Source: Alphaproteobacteria bacterium (lineage in GTDB: Bacteria; Pseudomonadota; Alphaproteobacteria; UBA9219). From it: DNA of 51,043 bases. The translations under genes were made by a program, and so were the position numbers. Of this stretch, positions 26,507 through 35,631 are shown piece by piece; positions within the stretch are counted from its first letter, which is position 1, and each line of letters opens with the position of its first letter. Under the pieces are notes generated by a model. That model did not search any database, was not told the DNA's origin, and saw only the letters and a program-made list of their open reading frames with translations. The DNA lies in assembly GCA_013286365.1 (NCBI GenBank), contig JABDFY010000017.1, positions 1 through 51,043 of the forward strand. The letters are read 5' to 3'.

Positions 26507-27678
26507 TGCCGCGGATGATTCTCCGCCGCTCCCTCTGTTATCACTTTATCTTACTTATGGTGCTGGCTTTTTCCCCGGCTTTTGCCAAAGACGCCACTTC
26601 CGAAAAACTGCAAAAAGTTGAAATCGAGCTTAATCAGCAGAAACAACAAGCGGAAGCCCTCGACCAAAAGTCGGAAACGGCTGCTGAAGGCCTTAAAGCG
26701 TTGCAGCAAAAACTAATCACAGCAACTGCAAGTCTGCAAACGAAGGAAGCGCAACAGAGTCAGCTCGAAGACACACTCGCTGGTCTAGAAGATGAGATCA
26801 CGGCCAAGACAGACAATTTGAAGGCAAATAGAAAGCAGCTGATCGTCATGACAACGGCGCTGATTAAGTTAAACCGTCAGCCCCCAGAAGTTGTTTTGTT
26901 TCGCGCTAATTTAACCGCCGAGCATATCCATCGCGCCATTTTGTTGCGCGCTTTGTTGCCGTATTTGCATGAAGAGGCGGAAATCGCCACCCACAATCTG
27001 GCGGCTTTAGAAGAATTGCGCGAGCAGGCAACCGAACAACGAAGATTGGTTCTTGCCGCCCAACAAAATTTGGAATGGCAGCAACATAATCTTGATCAAA
27101 TGATCAAAACACGGCAAGGCTTGCTCCAACAAACCGAGGAGCAAAAAGCCACCATCGCAAGACAATTGGTATCGCTGACATCGGAAGCCAAGGACTTGAG
27201 GCAACTGATGGATAAAGTTACTCAGGCAGGTCCTTGGCCGAAATCTAACCATCCTCAGCCCCTAAGGCAGGACCTCAAAATGCCGGTCTCAGGCTCCGTT
27301 TTGCATGGATATGGCTCAAAAGATGCCTATGGGGTGACAAGCCAAGGCCTGACTTTTACCGCATTGGCCGGCAGTCCCGTCGTTGCACCGCGTGCGGGAC
27401 GGGTTGTCTTTGCCGGGCCTTTTCGGGGATATGGTCAAATCTTGATCCTACAGCATGACGGCGGCTATCATAGTTTTCTTGCCGGCTTTGGCCGAATCGA
27501 TGCTGATATGGGACAAATGGTGGCCAAAGGCGAGCCGCTTGGTGTATTGCCAACGAAAGGAACCAAAAGACCAGAGCTTTACTTCGAATGGCGCCATGAT
27601 GGCGAGCCAATCGATCCGATGGAAGAAAGTGCCAATACGAAATCACCTGTTGCCGAACAAAATTCCGCTAATCGTTAA
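26506..27678 (+). CDS. envC: EnvC-like murein hydrolase activator
   Basis: A 390-residue periplasmic protein. After a signal segment (ILLMVLAFSPAFA, cut before KDATSE) comes a long coiled coil (about 25-230), then a C-terminal LytM domain. The LytM domain has lost its metal ligands: where active enzymes carry HxxxD it reads GVTSQGLTF, and at the HxH position YHSFLAG is only partial. It is therefore an activator of amidases rather than an enzyme, as for EnvC. It starts on the TAATG overlap, with ATG 26515 as a possible alternative. An amidase-2 protein is also encoded nearby on the minus strand, but EnvC normally acts on AmiA/B/C types. Confidence 0.92.
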   Translation: MPRMILRRSLCYHFILLMVLAFSPAFAKDATSEKLQKVEIELNQQKQQAEALDQKSETAAEGLKALQQKLITATASLQTKEAQQSQLEDTLAGLEDEITAKTDNLKANRKQLIVMTTALIKLNRQPPEVVLFRANLTAEHIHRAILLRALLPYLHEEAEIATHNLAALEELREQATEQRRLVLAAQQNLEWQQHNLDQMIKTRQGLLQQTEEQKATIARQLVSLTSEAKDLRQLMDKVTQAGPWPKSNHPQPLRQDLKMPVSGSVLHGYGSKDAYGVTSQGLTFTALAGSPVVAPRAGRVVFAGPFRGYGQILILQHDGGYHSFLAGFGRIDADMGQMVAKGEPLGVLPTKGTKRPELYFEWRHDGEPIDPMEESANTKSPVAEQNSANR

Positions 27679-27698
27679 TGCCGAAAAAAGGAAAAAAT

Positions 27699-29135
27699 AT
27701 GCCGCGTTTCAAATTTCGCCTGTTGTACGTTCTTTTCATTGTAGCGCTGCTTGCCACAGCGCCTATCTGGGGTAAGACTTCCTCCTCGTCCGCCAAAGAT
27801 CAGCCGAGCAGTGATAGCGCGACCGCAGCGAGCGATAGTGACAGCTCAGATACGTTCAAAGAGCTTACATTATTCTCAGACGTGCTTGAGCGCACGCGCG
27901 CGGATTATGTTGACCCCGTTACAGATGACAAGCTCATCGAGGCGGCCATCAATGGCATGCTAAGTTCACTCGACCCACACTCGGGTTATCTTAATAAGAA
28001 AAATTTTCAAGAAATGCAGACACAGACTAAAGGCGAGTTTGGTGGTCTAGGCATTGAAGTGACGATGGAAGGCGGCTTGGTCAAAGTTGTCTCACCCATC
28101 GACGGCACACCAGCTGCCAATGCCGGAATACAACCCAATGATCTGATTACACACATTGACAATAAACCCGTAACCGAGCTGACATTATCAGAAGCCGTAG
28201 ACCGTATGCGCGGTCCCCCCGGCACCAAGATTACGCTCACAATTCGCCGCGGCGGCATCAATGGCCAGCCTTTTGATGTGTCGTTGACGCGCGCTGTCAT
28301 ACGCATCCAGTCAGTACGTTGGGAACCGAAGAAAGATGTCGCCTATATCCGCATCACGACTTTCAATGAACAGACACAGATAGGTTTAGATAAGGCAATG
28401 GAAGAAGCCGATAAACAAATCGGTGCCGACAAACTGGTTGGTTATGTGCTCGATCTTAGAAATAACCCGGGTGGATTGTTAGAGCAGGCCATTTCAGTTG
28501 CTGGAACATTCCTTGAGGCCGGCAAAGAAGTTGTTTCCACGCGCGGGCGCCACAAAGAAGAGGATCAATCATTTCCTGCTAAAGGTGGTGATCGGGCGCA
28601 CGGTAAACCAATGGTCGTATTAATTAATGGTGGTTCGGCATCTGCTTCTGAGATCGTCGCAGGGGCTTTGCAGGATTATCATCGCGCGATTTTGCTCGGC
28701 ACTAAGAGTTTTGGCAAAGGCTCTGTACAGACAATTATCCCGATTGATAATGCCGGTGCCATGCGGTTGACAACGGCACGCTACTATACGCCGTCCGGCC
28801 GCTCTATTCAGGCGCTGGGCATAGAACCTGACATCGCTGTTCAGCCTGCAAAACTCGAGGAGGTTGCTCAAAGCCAAAGCATCCATGAAGCCGATTTGCG
28901 TGGCGCCTTGCAGAATGACACGATTAAAGCGGGGGAAGCTAAAGACAAAGATAAGGATAAGGCCAAAGCCAAGCCCTCTGCAGAAGATGAGGATATGGAT
29001 AGCGGTAATGTCGATGATGCCGACAAGTCTAATGACAAATCCGGCAAAAAAGATCAGCCGTTCGATTATCAACTTGCGCGTGCGATTGATTTGATCCACG
29101 GCGTACATTTGTTTGAAGTCAAAGCAACGCACTAA
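27699..29135 (+). CDS. ctpA: C-terminal processing protease CtpA (S41)
   Basis: A periplasmic serine protease. A signal anchor (LLYVLFIVALLATAPIWG) precedes a Ser/Asp-rich linker, a PDZ domain (about 95-180, with GLGIEV and GTPAANAGIQPNDLI), and the S41 catalytic domain with nucleophile in GGSASASEIVAGAL and lysine in SFGKGSVQ. The C-terminus is a Lys/Asp-rich tail. ATG 27699 is chosen because of the AAGGA ribosome site; an in-frame ATG at 27678 overlaps the envC stop. The location in the envC-yibQ run fits a role in peptidoglycan remodelling. Confidence 0.95.
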   Translation: MPRFKFRLLYVLFIVALLATAPIWGKTSSSSAKDQPSSDSATAASDSDSSDTFKELTLFSDVLERTRADYVDPVTDDKLIEAAINGMLSSLDPHSGYLNKKNFQEMQTQTKGEFGGLGIEVTMEGGLVKVVSPIDGTPAANAGIQPNDLITHIDNKPVTELTLSEAVDRMRGPPGTKITLTIRRGGINGQPFDVSLTRAVIRIQSVRWEPKKDVAYIRITTFNEQTQIGLDKAMEEADKQIGADKLVGYVLDLRNNPGGLLEQAISVAGTFLEAGKEVVSTRGRHKEEDQSFPAKGGDRAHGKPMVVLINGGSASASEIVAGALQDYHRAILLGTKSFGKGSVQTIIPIDNAGAMRLTTARYYTPSGRSIQALGIEPDIAVQPAKLEEVAQSQSIHEADLRGALQNDTIKAGEAKDKDKDKAKAKPSAEDEDMDSGNVDDADKSNDKSGKKDQPFDYQLARAIDLIHGVHLFEVKATH

Positions 29136-29256
29136 TGCAAATACGTGCGGTTGCGAGATGAAGGCAGGCGTCGCGGTCCACCCCTTTCAGGATTCTCCTC
29201 CTTGTGGAGTGGAAAGACATAAATCTGTCTCGTTCATGCGAGAGGAATAAAGAATA

Positions 29257-30396
29257 GTGCCCAAAATCCCCGCCCAGGACACAAACACACCAGGCAATAA
29301 CACAGTTAAGTTATTGCCCCGCAAAGAAACATTCCTCGCCCATTATCCGCGGCGATTGAAAATAGCTGTAGCGGTTGTCGTGCTCATTTTCTTGCTGATA
29401 CCGCTTTTGTTGGGCGGCTCGTCAAAACCTATGCAAAACATGATAGCGGCAGCTGAACTAGCCACGATTTCACATCTTAACGGAACAGATAGTGCGGCGG
29501 CTATTGCCAACCCTGCCTATGAAAAGTCCAATAACAATGCTGCTGCAAAGGGCAATGCAAGTAACGCCGGCACTACAATGAATGCCGATGATGACCGCTC
29601 AGTTCGAATGGTAACGGCCCCTGATCCGGCCATAACTGAAGATACGATTGAAGGAAGTCTGCCGCGTATTAGCGAAGACGGCCGCCAACCTTGGCAGGTT
29701 TATGCGCGGCCTTTTGACGGTACTGATAAACGCCCGCGCATCGCTATAGTCATTACAGATCTGGGTCTTTCACGCGTTGCCTCCGACGCGGCCATTTCGC
29801 GTTTACCGGCGAGCATCACACTTGCTTTCGATGTACAAAGTCCAGTTGTGGGTGCCTGGTGCGCACGCGCGCGACAAAATGGGCACGAGACACTTCTTAT
29901 GTTGCCTATGGAACCTTTTGACTATCCACGCAGTGATCCGGGTCCGCATACTTTGCTGACGACGTTGCCCAATTCGGATAATATCGAACGGTTTCTTTGG
30001 GCGCTGCGACAAGCGGCTGGCTATATAGGCATTACGACTATAACCGGCTCACGGTTCTCGACAGACCCGGACAAAATAACGCCTGTCCTGGATATTTTGC
30101 ATGATCGCGGTTTGATGGTGCTTGATGCGCGTGCGGCGCCTCATAGCACTTTGGAGGAACTCGCGCGTCGCGCCCACGTGCCCGTCACGGCTAGTTCAGA
30201 ACGAATAGATCAGAACCCTTCACCAGAAGCCATTGAAGCAGCTTTGGCCCAGTTGGAACAGACGGCCCGTCTAACCGGCCGTGCCGTTGGCGTGGCATCG
30301 CCTCTCCCAGTTACAATAACCGAGATCACGCAATGGAGTAAGCAATTGGCGGAACATGGTTTCGTACTTGCGCCAATTTCCGCAATGGTGGAATAG
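29257..30396 (+). CDS. YibQ-like divergent polysaccharide deacetylase
   Basis: A 379-residue membrane-anchored protein. One hydrophobic segment (about 35-53) follows a polar cytoplasmic N-terminus. A linker rich in Asn/Ala leads to the NodB-like fold from about residue 160 (RIAIVITDLGLSRVASDAAI) through ETLLMLPMEPFDYPR and the GLMVLDARAAPHSTLEE region. GTG 29257 has GAGAGG upstream. The family belongs to the divergent polysaccharide deacetylase branch, and in this operon it accompanies envC and ctpA. The substrate is not known, with peptidoglycan or another envelope glycan most likely. Confidence 0.9.
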   Translation: MPKIPAQDTNTPGNNTVKLLPRKETFLAHYPRRLKIAVAVVVLIFLLIPLLLGGSSKPMQNMIAAAELATISHLNGTDSAAAIANPAYEKSNNNAAAKGNASNAGTTMNADDDRSVRMVTAPDPAITEDTIEGSLPRISEDGRQPWQVYARPFDGTDKRPRIAIVITDLGLSRVASDAAISRLPASITLAFDVQSPVVGAWCARARQNGHETLLMLPMEPFDYPRSDPGPHTLLTTLPNSDNIERFLWALRQAAGYIGITTITGSRFSTDPDKITPVLDILHDRGLMVLDARAAPHSTLEELARRAHVPVTASSERIDQNPSPEAIEAALAQLEQTARLTGRAVGVASPLPVTITEITQWSKQLAEHGFVLAPISAMVE

Positions 30397-30416
30397 TCGA
30401 TGATGGGTAACGTAAT

Positions 30417-30962
30417 ATGACAAACATTGATCCAGCCCAACTTCCCTATCGCCTCGGCGTCGGATTGTGCCTCTTCAACCGCAAGGGGCTGGTGTTATGC
30501 GCGGAACGGCTTGATCGGCCTGGTGCATGGCAGATGCCTCAAGGCGGAATTCAGAAAAATGAAGAACCACATATTGCCGCTTTGCGCGAACTGAAAGAAG
30601 AAATTGGCACTGATAAGGCAGAAATAATTGCTATGTTGCCGGAAAAACTACGTTATGAATTTCCTGACTGGTTGCAATATCGTGATGGTGTGTTTCGCGG
30701 CAAATATCGCGGCCAGGAACAGACTTGGTTTGCCTTGCGGTACTTAGGTGAAGACAGTGATATCCGCCTTACCAACGAACATGAGCCAGAACATCCCGAA
30801 TTTAGCTCTTGGCGATGGGCAAAGTTGAGTGAAATGCCCAAATTGATCGTAGAGTTCAAACGCCCGGTTTATAAACAAGTTGCGGGCGGCTTTTTGTTTA
30901 TTTCTGAAGCCCTAGAGCGTGGCGATAAACTGCCGCCATGGCGACCGCGGAACCAGATTTAA
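30417..30962 (+). CDS. rppH: RNA pyrophosphohydrolase RppH
   Basis: A Nudix hydrolase that removes pyrophosphate from 5' triphosphate RNA ends, triggering decay. It has 181 residues. The Nudix box GGIQKNEEPHIAALRELKEE is intact and the C-terminal half (FPDWLQYRDGVFRGKYRGQ) is typical of RppH/IalA. Unlike some members it does not extend beyond the core. It overlaps the convergent amidase by 4 nt and is the last gene of the plus-strand envelope run. Confidence 0.96.
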   Translation: MTNIDPAQLPYRLGVGLCLFNRKGLVLCAERLDRPGAWQMPQGGIQKNEEPHIAALRELKEEIGTDKAEIIAMLPEKLRYEFPDWLQYRDGVFRGKYRGQEQTWFALRYLGEDSDIRLTNEHEPEHPEFSSWRWAKLSEMPKLIVEFKRPVYKQVAGGFLFISEALERGDKLPPWRPRNQI

Positions 30963-31699
30963 ATAACGGCACGTTTTAAAAGGGCTGCCGGGCGCTGGTT
31001 CGTTGCCGTTAGTCGCGATACCGCTCTTAGTCTAGCCACAGTTTCTTTCTCCGGCGTTCCGGTCAGGTTGTCTTGGTGGTAGTGGCGTTGGAAAGCCAAA
31101 AGGGCCGCACGGGTTGGGCGGTCGTAATCGCCGTTCTTGGGGCAATTATAGCCGATGCCCCGCAATAAGTTTTGTACCTCACCATCTTCAGCGAACGCAT
31201 AATCTTCGCTTATGGGGTTAGGCCAAATTCCGATGCCATTTTCGGCCAGTGTGTGCCAAGGGAATAACTCACCTGGGTCTTCTTTGCGATCGGGTGCGCA
31301 ATCTGAATGCGCGAGGGGCGCCAAGTCGGCGGCCATCTGATGGCGCCCGATAATTTCTTTCAAAAGAGATTTAAGGGTTTCAATTTGGGCTGCGGGATAA
31401 GCACGATACCCATGCTGGTGTCCCGGGTTGACGAGTTCGATGCCGATAGACGCGCTGTTGATATCTGTAACGCCTCGCCAAAAACTTTTCCCCGCATGCC
31501 AGGCGCGGTTGCCCTCTTCGACAAGTTGAAACATTCGGCCATCTTCTTCGATCAGGTAATGGGCGCTCACTTTGGCCTCTGGATCGCACAATCGCGCCAA
31601 CGCCTCCTCGCCAGACTTCATGCCGGTATAATGCAACACGATATATTGAAGCGCTACGGTTGGATCGCGAGCGTCAAAGTTGCGTGAAGGAATTTTCAT
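30959..31699 (-). CDS. amiD: N-acetylmuramoyl-L-alanine amidase (Amidase_2, AmiD-like)
   Basis: Cleaves the amide bond between muramic acid and L-alanine in peptidoglycan. It has 246 residues. The Amidase_2 domain shows IVLHYTGM (first Zn ligand His), NSASIGIELVN, and HSDCAPDRKEDPGELFPW with the last Zn ligand His. A C-terminal peptidoglycan-binding domain (about 175-225) contains RAALLAFQRHYHQ. No signal peptide is visible, so a cytosolic muropeptide-recycling role (AmpD-like) is possible. It overlaps djlA by 4 nt and is probably in one unit with it. Confidence 0.93.
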   Translation of the reverse strand: MKIPSRNFDARDPTVALQYIVLHYTGMKSGEEALARLCDPEAKVSAHYLIEEDGRMFQLVEEGNRAWHAGKSFWRGVTDINSASIGIELVNPGHQHGYRAYPAAQIETLKSLLKEIIGRHQMAADLAPLAHSDCAPDRKEDPGELFPWHTLAENGIGIWPNPISEDYAFAEDGEVQNLLRGIGYNCPKNGDYDRPTRAALLAFQRHYHQDNLTGTPEKETVARLRAVSRLTATNQRPAALLKRAVI

Positions 31700-32496
31700 T
31701 TTATTCCCTTAGTTTTACAGACCTCATCATAGGCCACATTGATACGCTTCATTTTTTCATTGGCAACGGCAATAAATTCCGGCGGCAGGCCTGCGGCAAC
31801 TAATTTGTCTGGGTGGTGTTCACGTATAAGGGCGCGATAGGCGGTTTTTATCTCATCATTTGTGGCGTCTTCTCGCACGCCTAGAATGGCAAAAGAATTT
31901 TCGCTTGCTTTGGTGTTGGGCTGGTTAGGAAGCTGAACGCCAGAGCGTGCAGCAATCCGGGCAAAATCACCGGCACTAAATCCAAATATGGTTGCAACGC
32001 GCTGCAAAAAAACGACCTCAGCCTGACTAAGGCCTGCGTTATCAGCGGCGGCGATCAAAAATAAGCCGGTTAAAACCTCTTCCAATACAACCGGATTGTT
32101 CCGAAACACATGGGCTAACTGCATGGCATGTGGCTCAAATCCTTGAGCGCTTTGTCGGGCTTGATCAAAGAGGCGCCCCACGGCTTCCGTCCGTCCAGAC
32201 GGAATATTGAACACGCGTTTGAAGGTTTCAATTTCTGCGCGTGTCACGCGGCCGTCAGCCTTGGCCATCTTAGCGCCCAGTACGATGACGCCCATGGTAA
32301 AGGCAGCCTGCTGCACTTGACCGGTTAATTCAGTAAATGGGGCGGCCGCTATGGTTTCCCAAAGGCTATTACCCGAGGAGGGTGGGCGTTTATCGTAAAT
32401 ATGGCCCAAAACGAGGCCAACGACCGCACCTAAAGGCCCACCACCAAAGGCAAAACCTAAAGCACTGCCAATAATCTTTCCAGAGAATCTGTTCAT
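31696..32496 (-). CDS. DjlA-like J-domain co-chaperone with TerB domain
   Basis: A 266-residue protein. An N-terminal glycine-rich hydrophobic segment (GSALGFAFGGGPLGAVVGLVLG) suggests a membrane anchor. The middle (about 60-180) is a TerB-like helical domain, and a J-domain ends the protein, with the HPD motif in REHHPDKLVAAG. It recruits DnaK to a membrane-proximal site. It overlaps the amidase by ATGA and starts 51 nt from irr, which is divergent. Confidence 0.93.
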   Translation of the reverse strand: MNRFSGKIIGSALGFAFGGGPLGAVVGLVLGHIYDKRPPSSGNSLWETIAAAPFTELTGQVQQAAFTMGVIVLGAKMAKADGRVTRAEIETFKRVFNIPSGRTEAVGRLFDQARQSAQGFEPHAMQLAHVFRNNPVVLEEVLTGLFLIAAADNAGLSQAEVVFLQRVATIFGFSAGDFARIAARSGVQLPNQPNTKASENSFAILGVREDATNDEIKTAYRALIREHHPDKLVAAGLPPEFIAVANEKMKRINVAYDEVCKTKGIK

Positions 32497-32547
32497 AAGG
32501 CAACCAGCCCTCTTCCCTTTTGGGCTGCAAAAAGCGATAATAGAAGC

Positions 32548-32970
32548 ATGCGAAACCCACGGCAGAATGATCGTTTAAAGGCGCTTTTGCAAGCTGCCGG
32601 CATCCGCTCCACGCGGCAAAGGGTGGCGCTTGCGGCCATTTTGTTTGATGGCACGCATAAACATGTAACGGCAGAGCAGGTTCATGCCGCCGTGCGTAAA
32701 GGCAAATCCCCAGTATCCTTGGCTACGGTTTATAATACCCTACATCAATATACCACAGCAGGATTACTCCATGAGGTCGTCATCTCATCAAGTCGCGTCT
32801 ATTTTGACACCAATACTGGCGAACACCATCACTTCTTCGATGATGCCGACGGCAAGTTGTATGACATTCCGGCCGATAGTGTTCGTATCTCGCGACTTCC
32901 ACCGCCGCCGCCGGGACGGAAGTTGGAACGGGTGGATGTGATTGTTCGCTTAGTCGCCACGAAGAGCTAG
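32548..32970 (+). CDS. irr: Irr, iron-responsive Fur-family regulator
   Basis: A 140-residue regulator that senses iron through haem and controls iron and haem genes in Alphaproteobacteria. The winged-helix half contains STRQRVALAAILFDGTHKHV and VSLATVYNTLHQYT. The second half has EHHHFFDDADGKLYDIPAD with the HHH cluster characteristic of Irr. The N-terminal cysteine haem-regulatory motif of Bradyrhizobium Irr is absent, as in most orders. It is divergent from djlA and directly upstream of rubrerythrin, whose promoter contains a perfect Irr-type palindrome. Confidence 0.93.
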   Translation: MRNPRQNDRLKALLQAAGIRSTRQRVALAAILFDGTHKHVTAEQVHAAVRKGKSPVSLATVYNTLHQYTTAGLLHEVVISSSRVYFDTNTGEHHHFFDDADGKLYDIPADSVRISRLPPPPPGRKLERVDVIVRLVATKS

Positions 32971-33035
32971 GCGCCAGACAAAAGATATGGGCACTTGGCT
33001 TTTGAGCGCAAATAGATGGCTTTTTGTTGTGGCTC

Positions 33036-33064
33036 TTGACACAGTTTAGAATCATTCTAAACTG
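33036..33064 (+). promoter_or_regulatory. Promoter with iron control element (probable Irr box)
   Basis: A perfect inverted repeat at 33042-33064 has 11-nt arms CAGTTTAGAAT and ATTCTAAACTG around one central C. It matches the known iron control element pattern TTTAGAA-N3-TTCTAAA. TTGACA at 33036-33041 fits a -35 box, and TAAACT at 33058-33063 is a 4-of-6 match to a -10 box at 16-bp spacing, so the palindrome lies across the spacer and -10 region. That is consistent with repression by Irr. The rubrerythrin start is 48 nt downstream. Confidence 0.8.
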
Positions 33065-33111
33065 AGTACGTAAACTTAGGCCCGTCCACCCAAACCCTAA
33101 TGGAGTTTTCC

Positions 33112-33540
33112 ATGGCATCGCTCAAAGGCAGTAAGACTGAAAAGAATCTCAAAGAAGCGTTTGCCGGTGAGAGCCAGGCAAATCGCCGTTATCTGTATTT
33201 TGCTCAAAAGGCAGATGTAGAAGGATTTAATGATACGGCAGCCGTATTTCGTTCAACGGCGGAAGGTGAAACAGGACATGCCCACGGACATTTAGAATTT
33301 CTCGAAGCCGTTGGTGATCCAGCTACAGGTAAGCCGATTGGCAAAACGAGCGATAATCTGGCCGCAGCGATTGCTGGCGAAACACATGAATATACCGACA
33401 TGTATCCAGGTATGGCTCGTGCCGCGCGCGAAGAGGGTTTTGATGAAATAGCCGAATGGTTTGAAACTTTAGCCAAGGCAGAAAAGTCGCATGCCGGACG
33501 CTTCCAAAAGGCGCTCGATGATTTGAAAAAGGCCGCTTGA
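33112..33540 (+). CDS. Rubrerythrin-type diiron protein
   Basis: A 142-residue ferritin-like protein likely reducing hydrogen peroxide. The diiron ligands are in [10 protein letters not shown] (E20), [10 protein letters not shown] (E53, H56), [10 protein letters not shown] (E90, E93) and [10 protein letters not shown] (E124, H127). It lacks the C-terminal rubredoxin domain of classical rubrerythrins, so an external electron donor is needed. ATG 33112 is preceded by TGGAG. It is preceded by an Irr-type box and followed by an Fe-S protein and DUF3501, a cluster often seen together in proteobacteria. Confidence 0.95.
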   Translation: MASLKGSKTEKNLKEAFAGESQANRRYLYFAQKADVEGFNDTAAVFRSTAEGETGHAHGHLEFLEAVGDPATGKPIGKTSDNLAAAIAGETHEYTDMYPGMARAAREEGFDEIAEWFETLAKAEKSHAGRFQKALDDLKKAA

Positions 33541-33632
33541 GGGGTTACGGTCGGCGCGCGGGATGTCTGCATGCTGTTGGGATGTGTGTGACGGAGCTGG
33601 CCCGGTTCTGCAGACTAACCACTGGTTAAGCT

Positions 33633-35039
33633 ATGCCTGAAGGTAGCACCAAAGCACCTATACGCCATTCTCTCGATTGGCAAAATCCAGACTTCTATGA
33701 TGAAGAAAAACTTGACGCTGAATTAAGGCGCGTCTTTGACATTTGCCATGGCTGTCGGCGTTGTTTCAATTTGTGTGACTCTTTTCCGCGGTTGTTTGAC
33801 CTCATTGATGCTTCGCCATCGGGCGAATTGCACGATGTAAAGTCCGATCTATTTAAGCCCGTCATTGACGCCTGTACGTTATGTGACATGTGTTTTATGA
33901 CCAAATGTCCTTACGTACCGCCGCACGAATTTAATCTCGATTTTCCGCATTTGATGCTACGCCATCGGGCAGTTGATAACAAAAAGGGTAAAGTATCATT
34001 TACCGATCAAGAGCTGACAAAAACGGACCGCAATGGTGAAATAGCAAAATACATGGCGCCGATTGCCAATTGGGCAACGGCAACTAAGAATAAGTTCAGC
34101 CGGAATATATTGGAAAAAATTGCGGATATACATCCTGAAGCAGAATTACCCGAATATGCCGCTAAAACATTTGTCGCACGGGCAAAAAATCACGAGCTCG
34201 AGGTAAATCAGCAAGCGCCCGCCTACGGTAAACGCAAGGCCGTGATCTATGCCACCTGCACAATGAATTATAATGCCCCGGATCTTGGTATGCTTGCGCG
34301 CGCCGTGTTGGCAAAAAGCGGGGTTGCGTCAGAAGTGCTCTATCCATCTTGTTGCGGCATGCCGCAACTGGAACAGGGCGATATAGCCGATGTTGTGGCA
34401 AATGCGCGTAAGGTTGCGGAAGCTTTTAAACCTTGGATAGAAAATGACTATGATGTCATCGCGTTGGTGCCGAGCTGCGCCCTTATGCTCAAGCTCGAAT
34501 GGCCCTTGTTGATGCCGAAAGATGAGCCCGCTTATGAGGCGGTAAAAAAATTATCGGCGGCGACATTTGATCTCTCCGAATATGTTGTCGATATAGCTAC
34601 AAAGCATGGCTTGGCCGAAGGAATGCAACCTTTGGCCGGACCGGTAGCGCTTCATCTGGCTTGCCATGCGCGCGCCCAGAATATGGGGGCGAAGGCAGCT
34701 GAAATGCTCAAACTATTACCTCAATCAGAAGATATAACAATATTGGAACGATGCTCTGGCCATGGTGGATCATGGGGTATCAAGCGGGAGAATTTTCCTG
34801 TCGCCCTCAAGATAGGTAAGCCCGTTGCACGAAAAGCAGCTGAGGTTTTGCGAACGGCCGAAGAAAATCAACGATCTGCCTTTATAACTTCTGAATGCCC
34901 CCTGGCGGCCGAGCATATTGTGCAGGGTGTTGAGAACCTGAGTGATGCCACTTCTTCCGCCCCAACAAAACATATTCGTGCCTGGCATCCGATCGAAATC
35001 TTCGCAATGGCTTATGGAATAAAAAGGATGCCAGAATGA
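33633..35039 (+). CDS. CCG-domain 4Fe-4S oxidoreductase (GlpC/HdrD-like)
   Basis: A 468-residue cytosolic protein. Two 4Fe-4S clusters are predicted in the N-terminal third, CHGCRRCFNLCDSFP (about 38-53) and CTLCDMCFMTKCP (about 86-98). Two Cys-rich CCG-type segments follow, YPSCCGMPQLEQG and ACHARAQN to ERCSGHGGSWG. Such proteins pass electrons between thiols, quinones or partner reductases. The neighbours (rubrerythrin upstream, DUF3501 downstream with 4-nt overlap) suggest it is the electron donor chain of the rubrerythrin. This is an inference from conserved co-occurrence. Confidence 0.9.
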   Translation: MPEGSTKAPIRHSLDWQNPDFYDEEKLDAELRRVFDICHGCRRCFNLCDSFPRLFDLIDASPSGELHDVKSDLFKPVIDACTLCDMCFMTKCPYVPPHEFNLDFPHLMLRHRAVDNKKGKVSFTDQELTKTDRNGEIAKYMAPIANWATATKNKFSRNILEKIADIHPEAELPEYAAKTFVARAKNHELEVNQQAPAYGKRKAVIYATCTMNYNAPDLGMLARAVLAKSGVASEVLYPSCCGMPQLEQGDIADVVANARKVAEAFKPWIENDYDVIALVPSCALMLKLEWPLLMPKDEPAYEAVKKLSAATFDLSEYVVDIATKHGLAEGMQPLAGPVALHLACHARAQNMGAKAAEMLKLLPQSEDITILERCSGHGGSWGIKRENFPVALKIGKPVARKAAEVLRTAEENQRSAFITSECPLAAEHIVQGVENLSDATSSAPTKHIRAWHPIEIFAMAYGIKRMPE

Positions 35040-35620
35040 AACATATGCTGACAGCCTCTGATATCTTGCCGCCGTCTGAATATGAAAAAATACGTGATGA
35101 AAGGCGCCGTGCAATAATTGCCATGAAGAAAAGCCGGCGAATATCCATTGGTCCGTACGCCACTTTTTTCTTTGAGAACTATGATACGATGTGGCTGCAG
35201 GTTCAGGAAATGTTGCGTATTGAAAAAGGTGGCGTGGAACAGCTAACGGATGAATTGCGTGCCTATAATCCACTGATCCCCAAAGGTAATGAACTGATCG
35301 CAACGATAATGTTCGAGATTGAAGATCCTGTCCGGCGTGCGGATGTTCTGGCCCGTATCGGCGGCGTCGAGAAGCAAATTGAAATACGTGTTGGTGGTGA
35401 GGCGATACGGGCACAGGCTGAAACCGATCTTGATTATACTTCAGCCGAAGGGAAGGCTTCATCGGTTCAGTTTGTTCACTTTGCGATGACTAAAGCGCAG
35501 ATCATCAAATTTTGTCAGCCAAACACAGAAGTTGTGATTGCTATCACGCATCCAAACTACGGCCACATGGCCGTCGTACCGGAGGCGGTTAAAGAGCAAT
35601 TGGTAAAAGATTTTTCCTAA
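35036..35620 (+). CDS. DUF3501 family protein
   Basis: A 194-residue protein of unknown function. The start region KHMLTASDILPPSEYEKIRD and the segment IGPYATFFFENYDTMWLQVQ are typical of DUF3501. It contains no metal-binding motif or membrane segment. It overlaps the upstream Fe-S gene by ATGA and probably works with that protein and the rubrerythrin in peroxide or iron stress. It is convergent with the SDHAF4-like gene, 11 nt away. Confidence 0.9.
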   Translation: MKHMLTASDILPPSEYEKIRDERRRAIIAMKKSRRISIGPYATFFFENYDTMWLQVQEMLRIEKGGVEQLTDELRAYNPLIPKGNELIATIMFEIEDPVRRADVLARIGGVEKQIEIRVGGEAIRAQAETDLDYTSAEGKASSVQFVHFAMTKAQIIKFCQPNTEVVIAITHPNYGHMAVVPEAVKEQLVKDFS

Positions 35621-35631
35621 TAATAGGTTTT

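Noticed and set aside
29136..29256. Hairpin-like CTCC/GGAG segments before the deacetylase gene
   Set aside because: Only 4-5 bp stems; not enough to claim a terminator or repeat.
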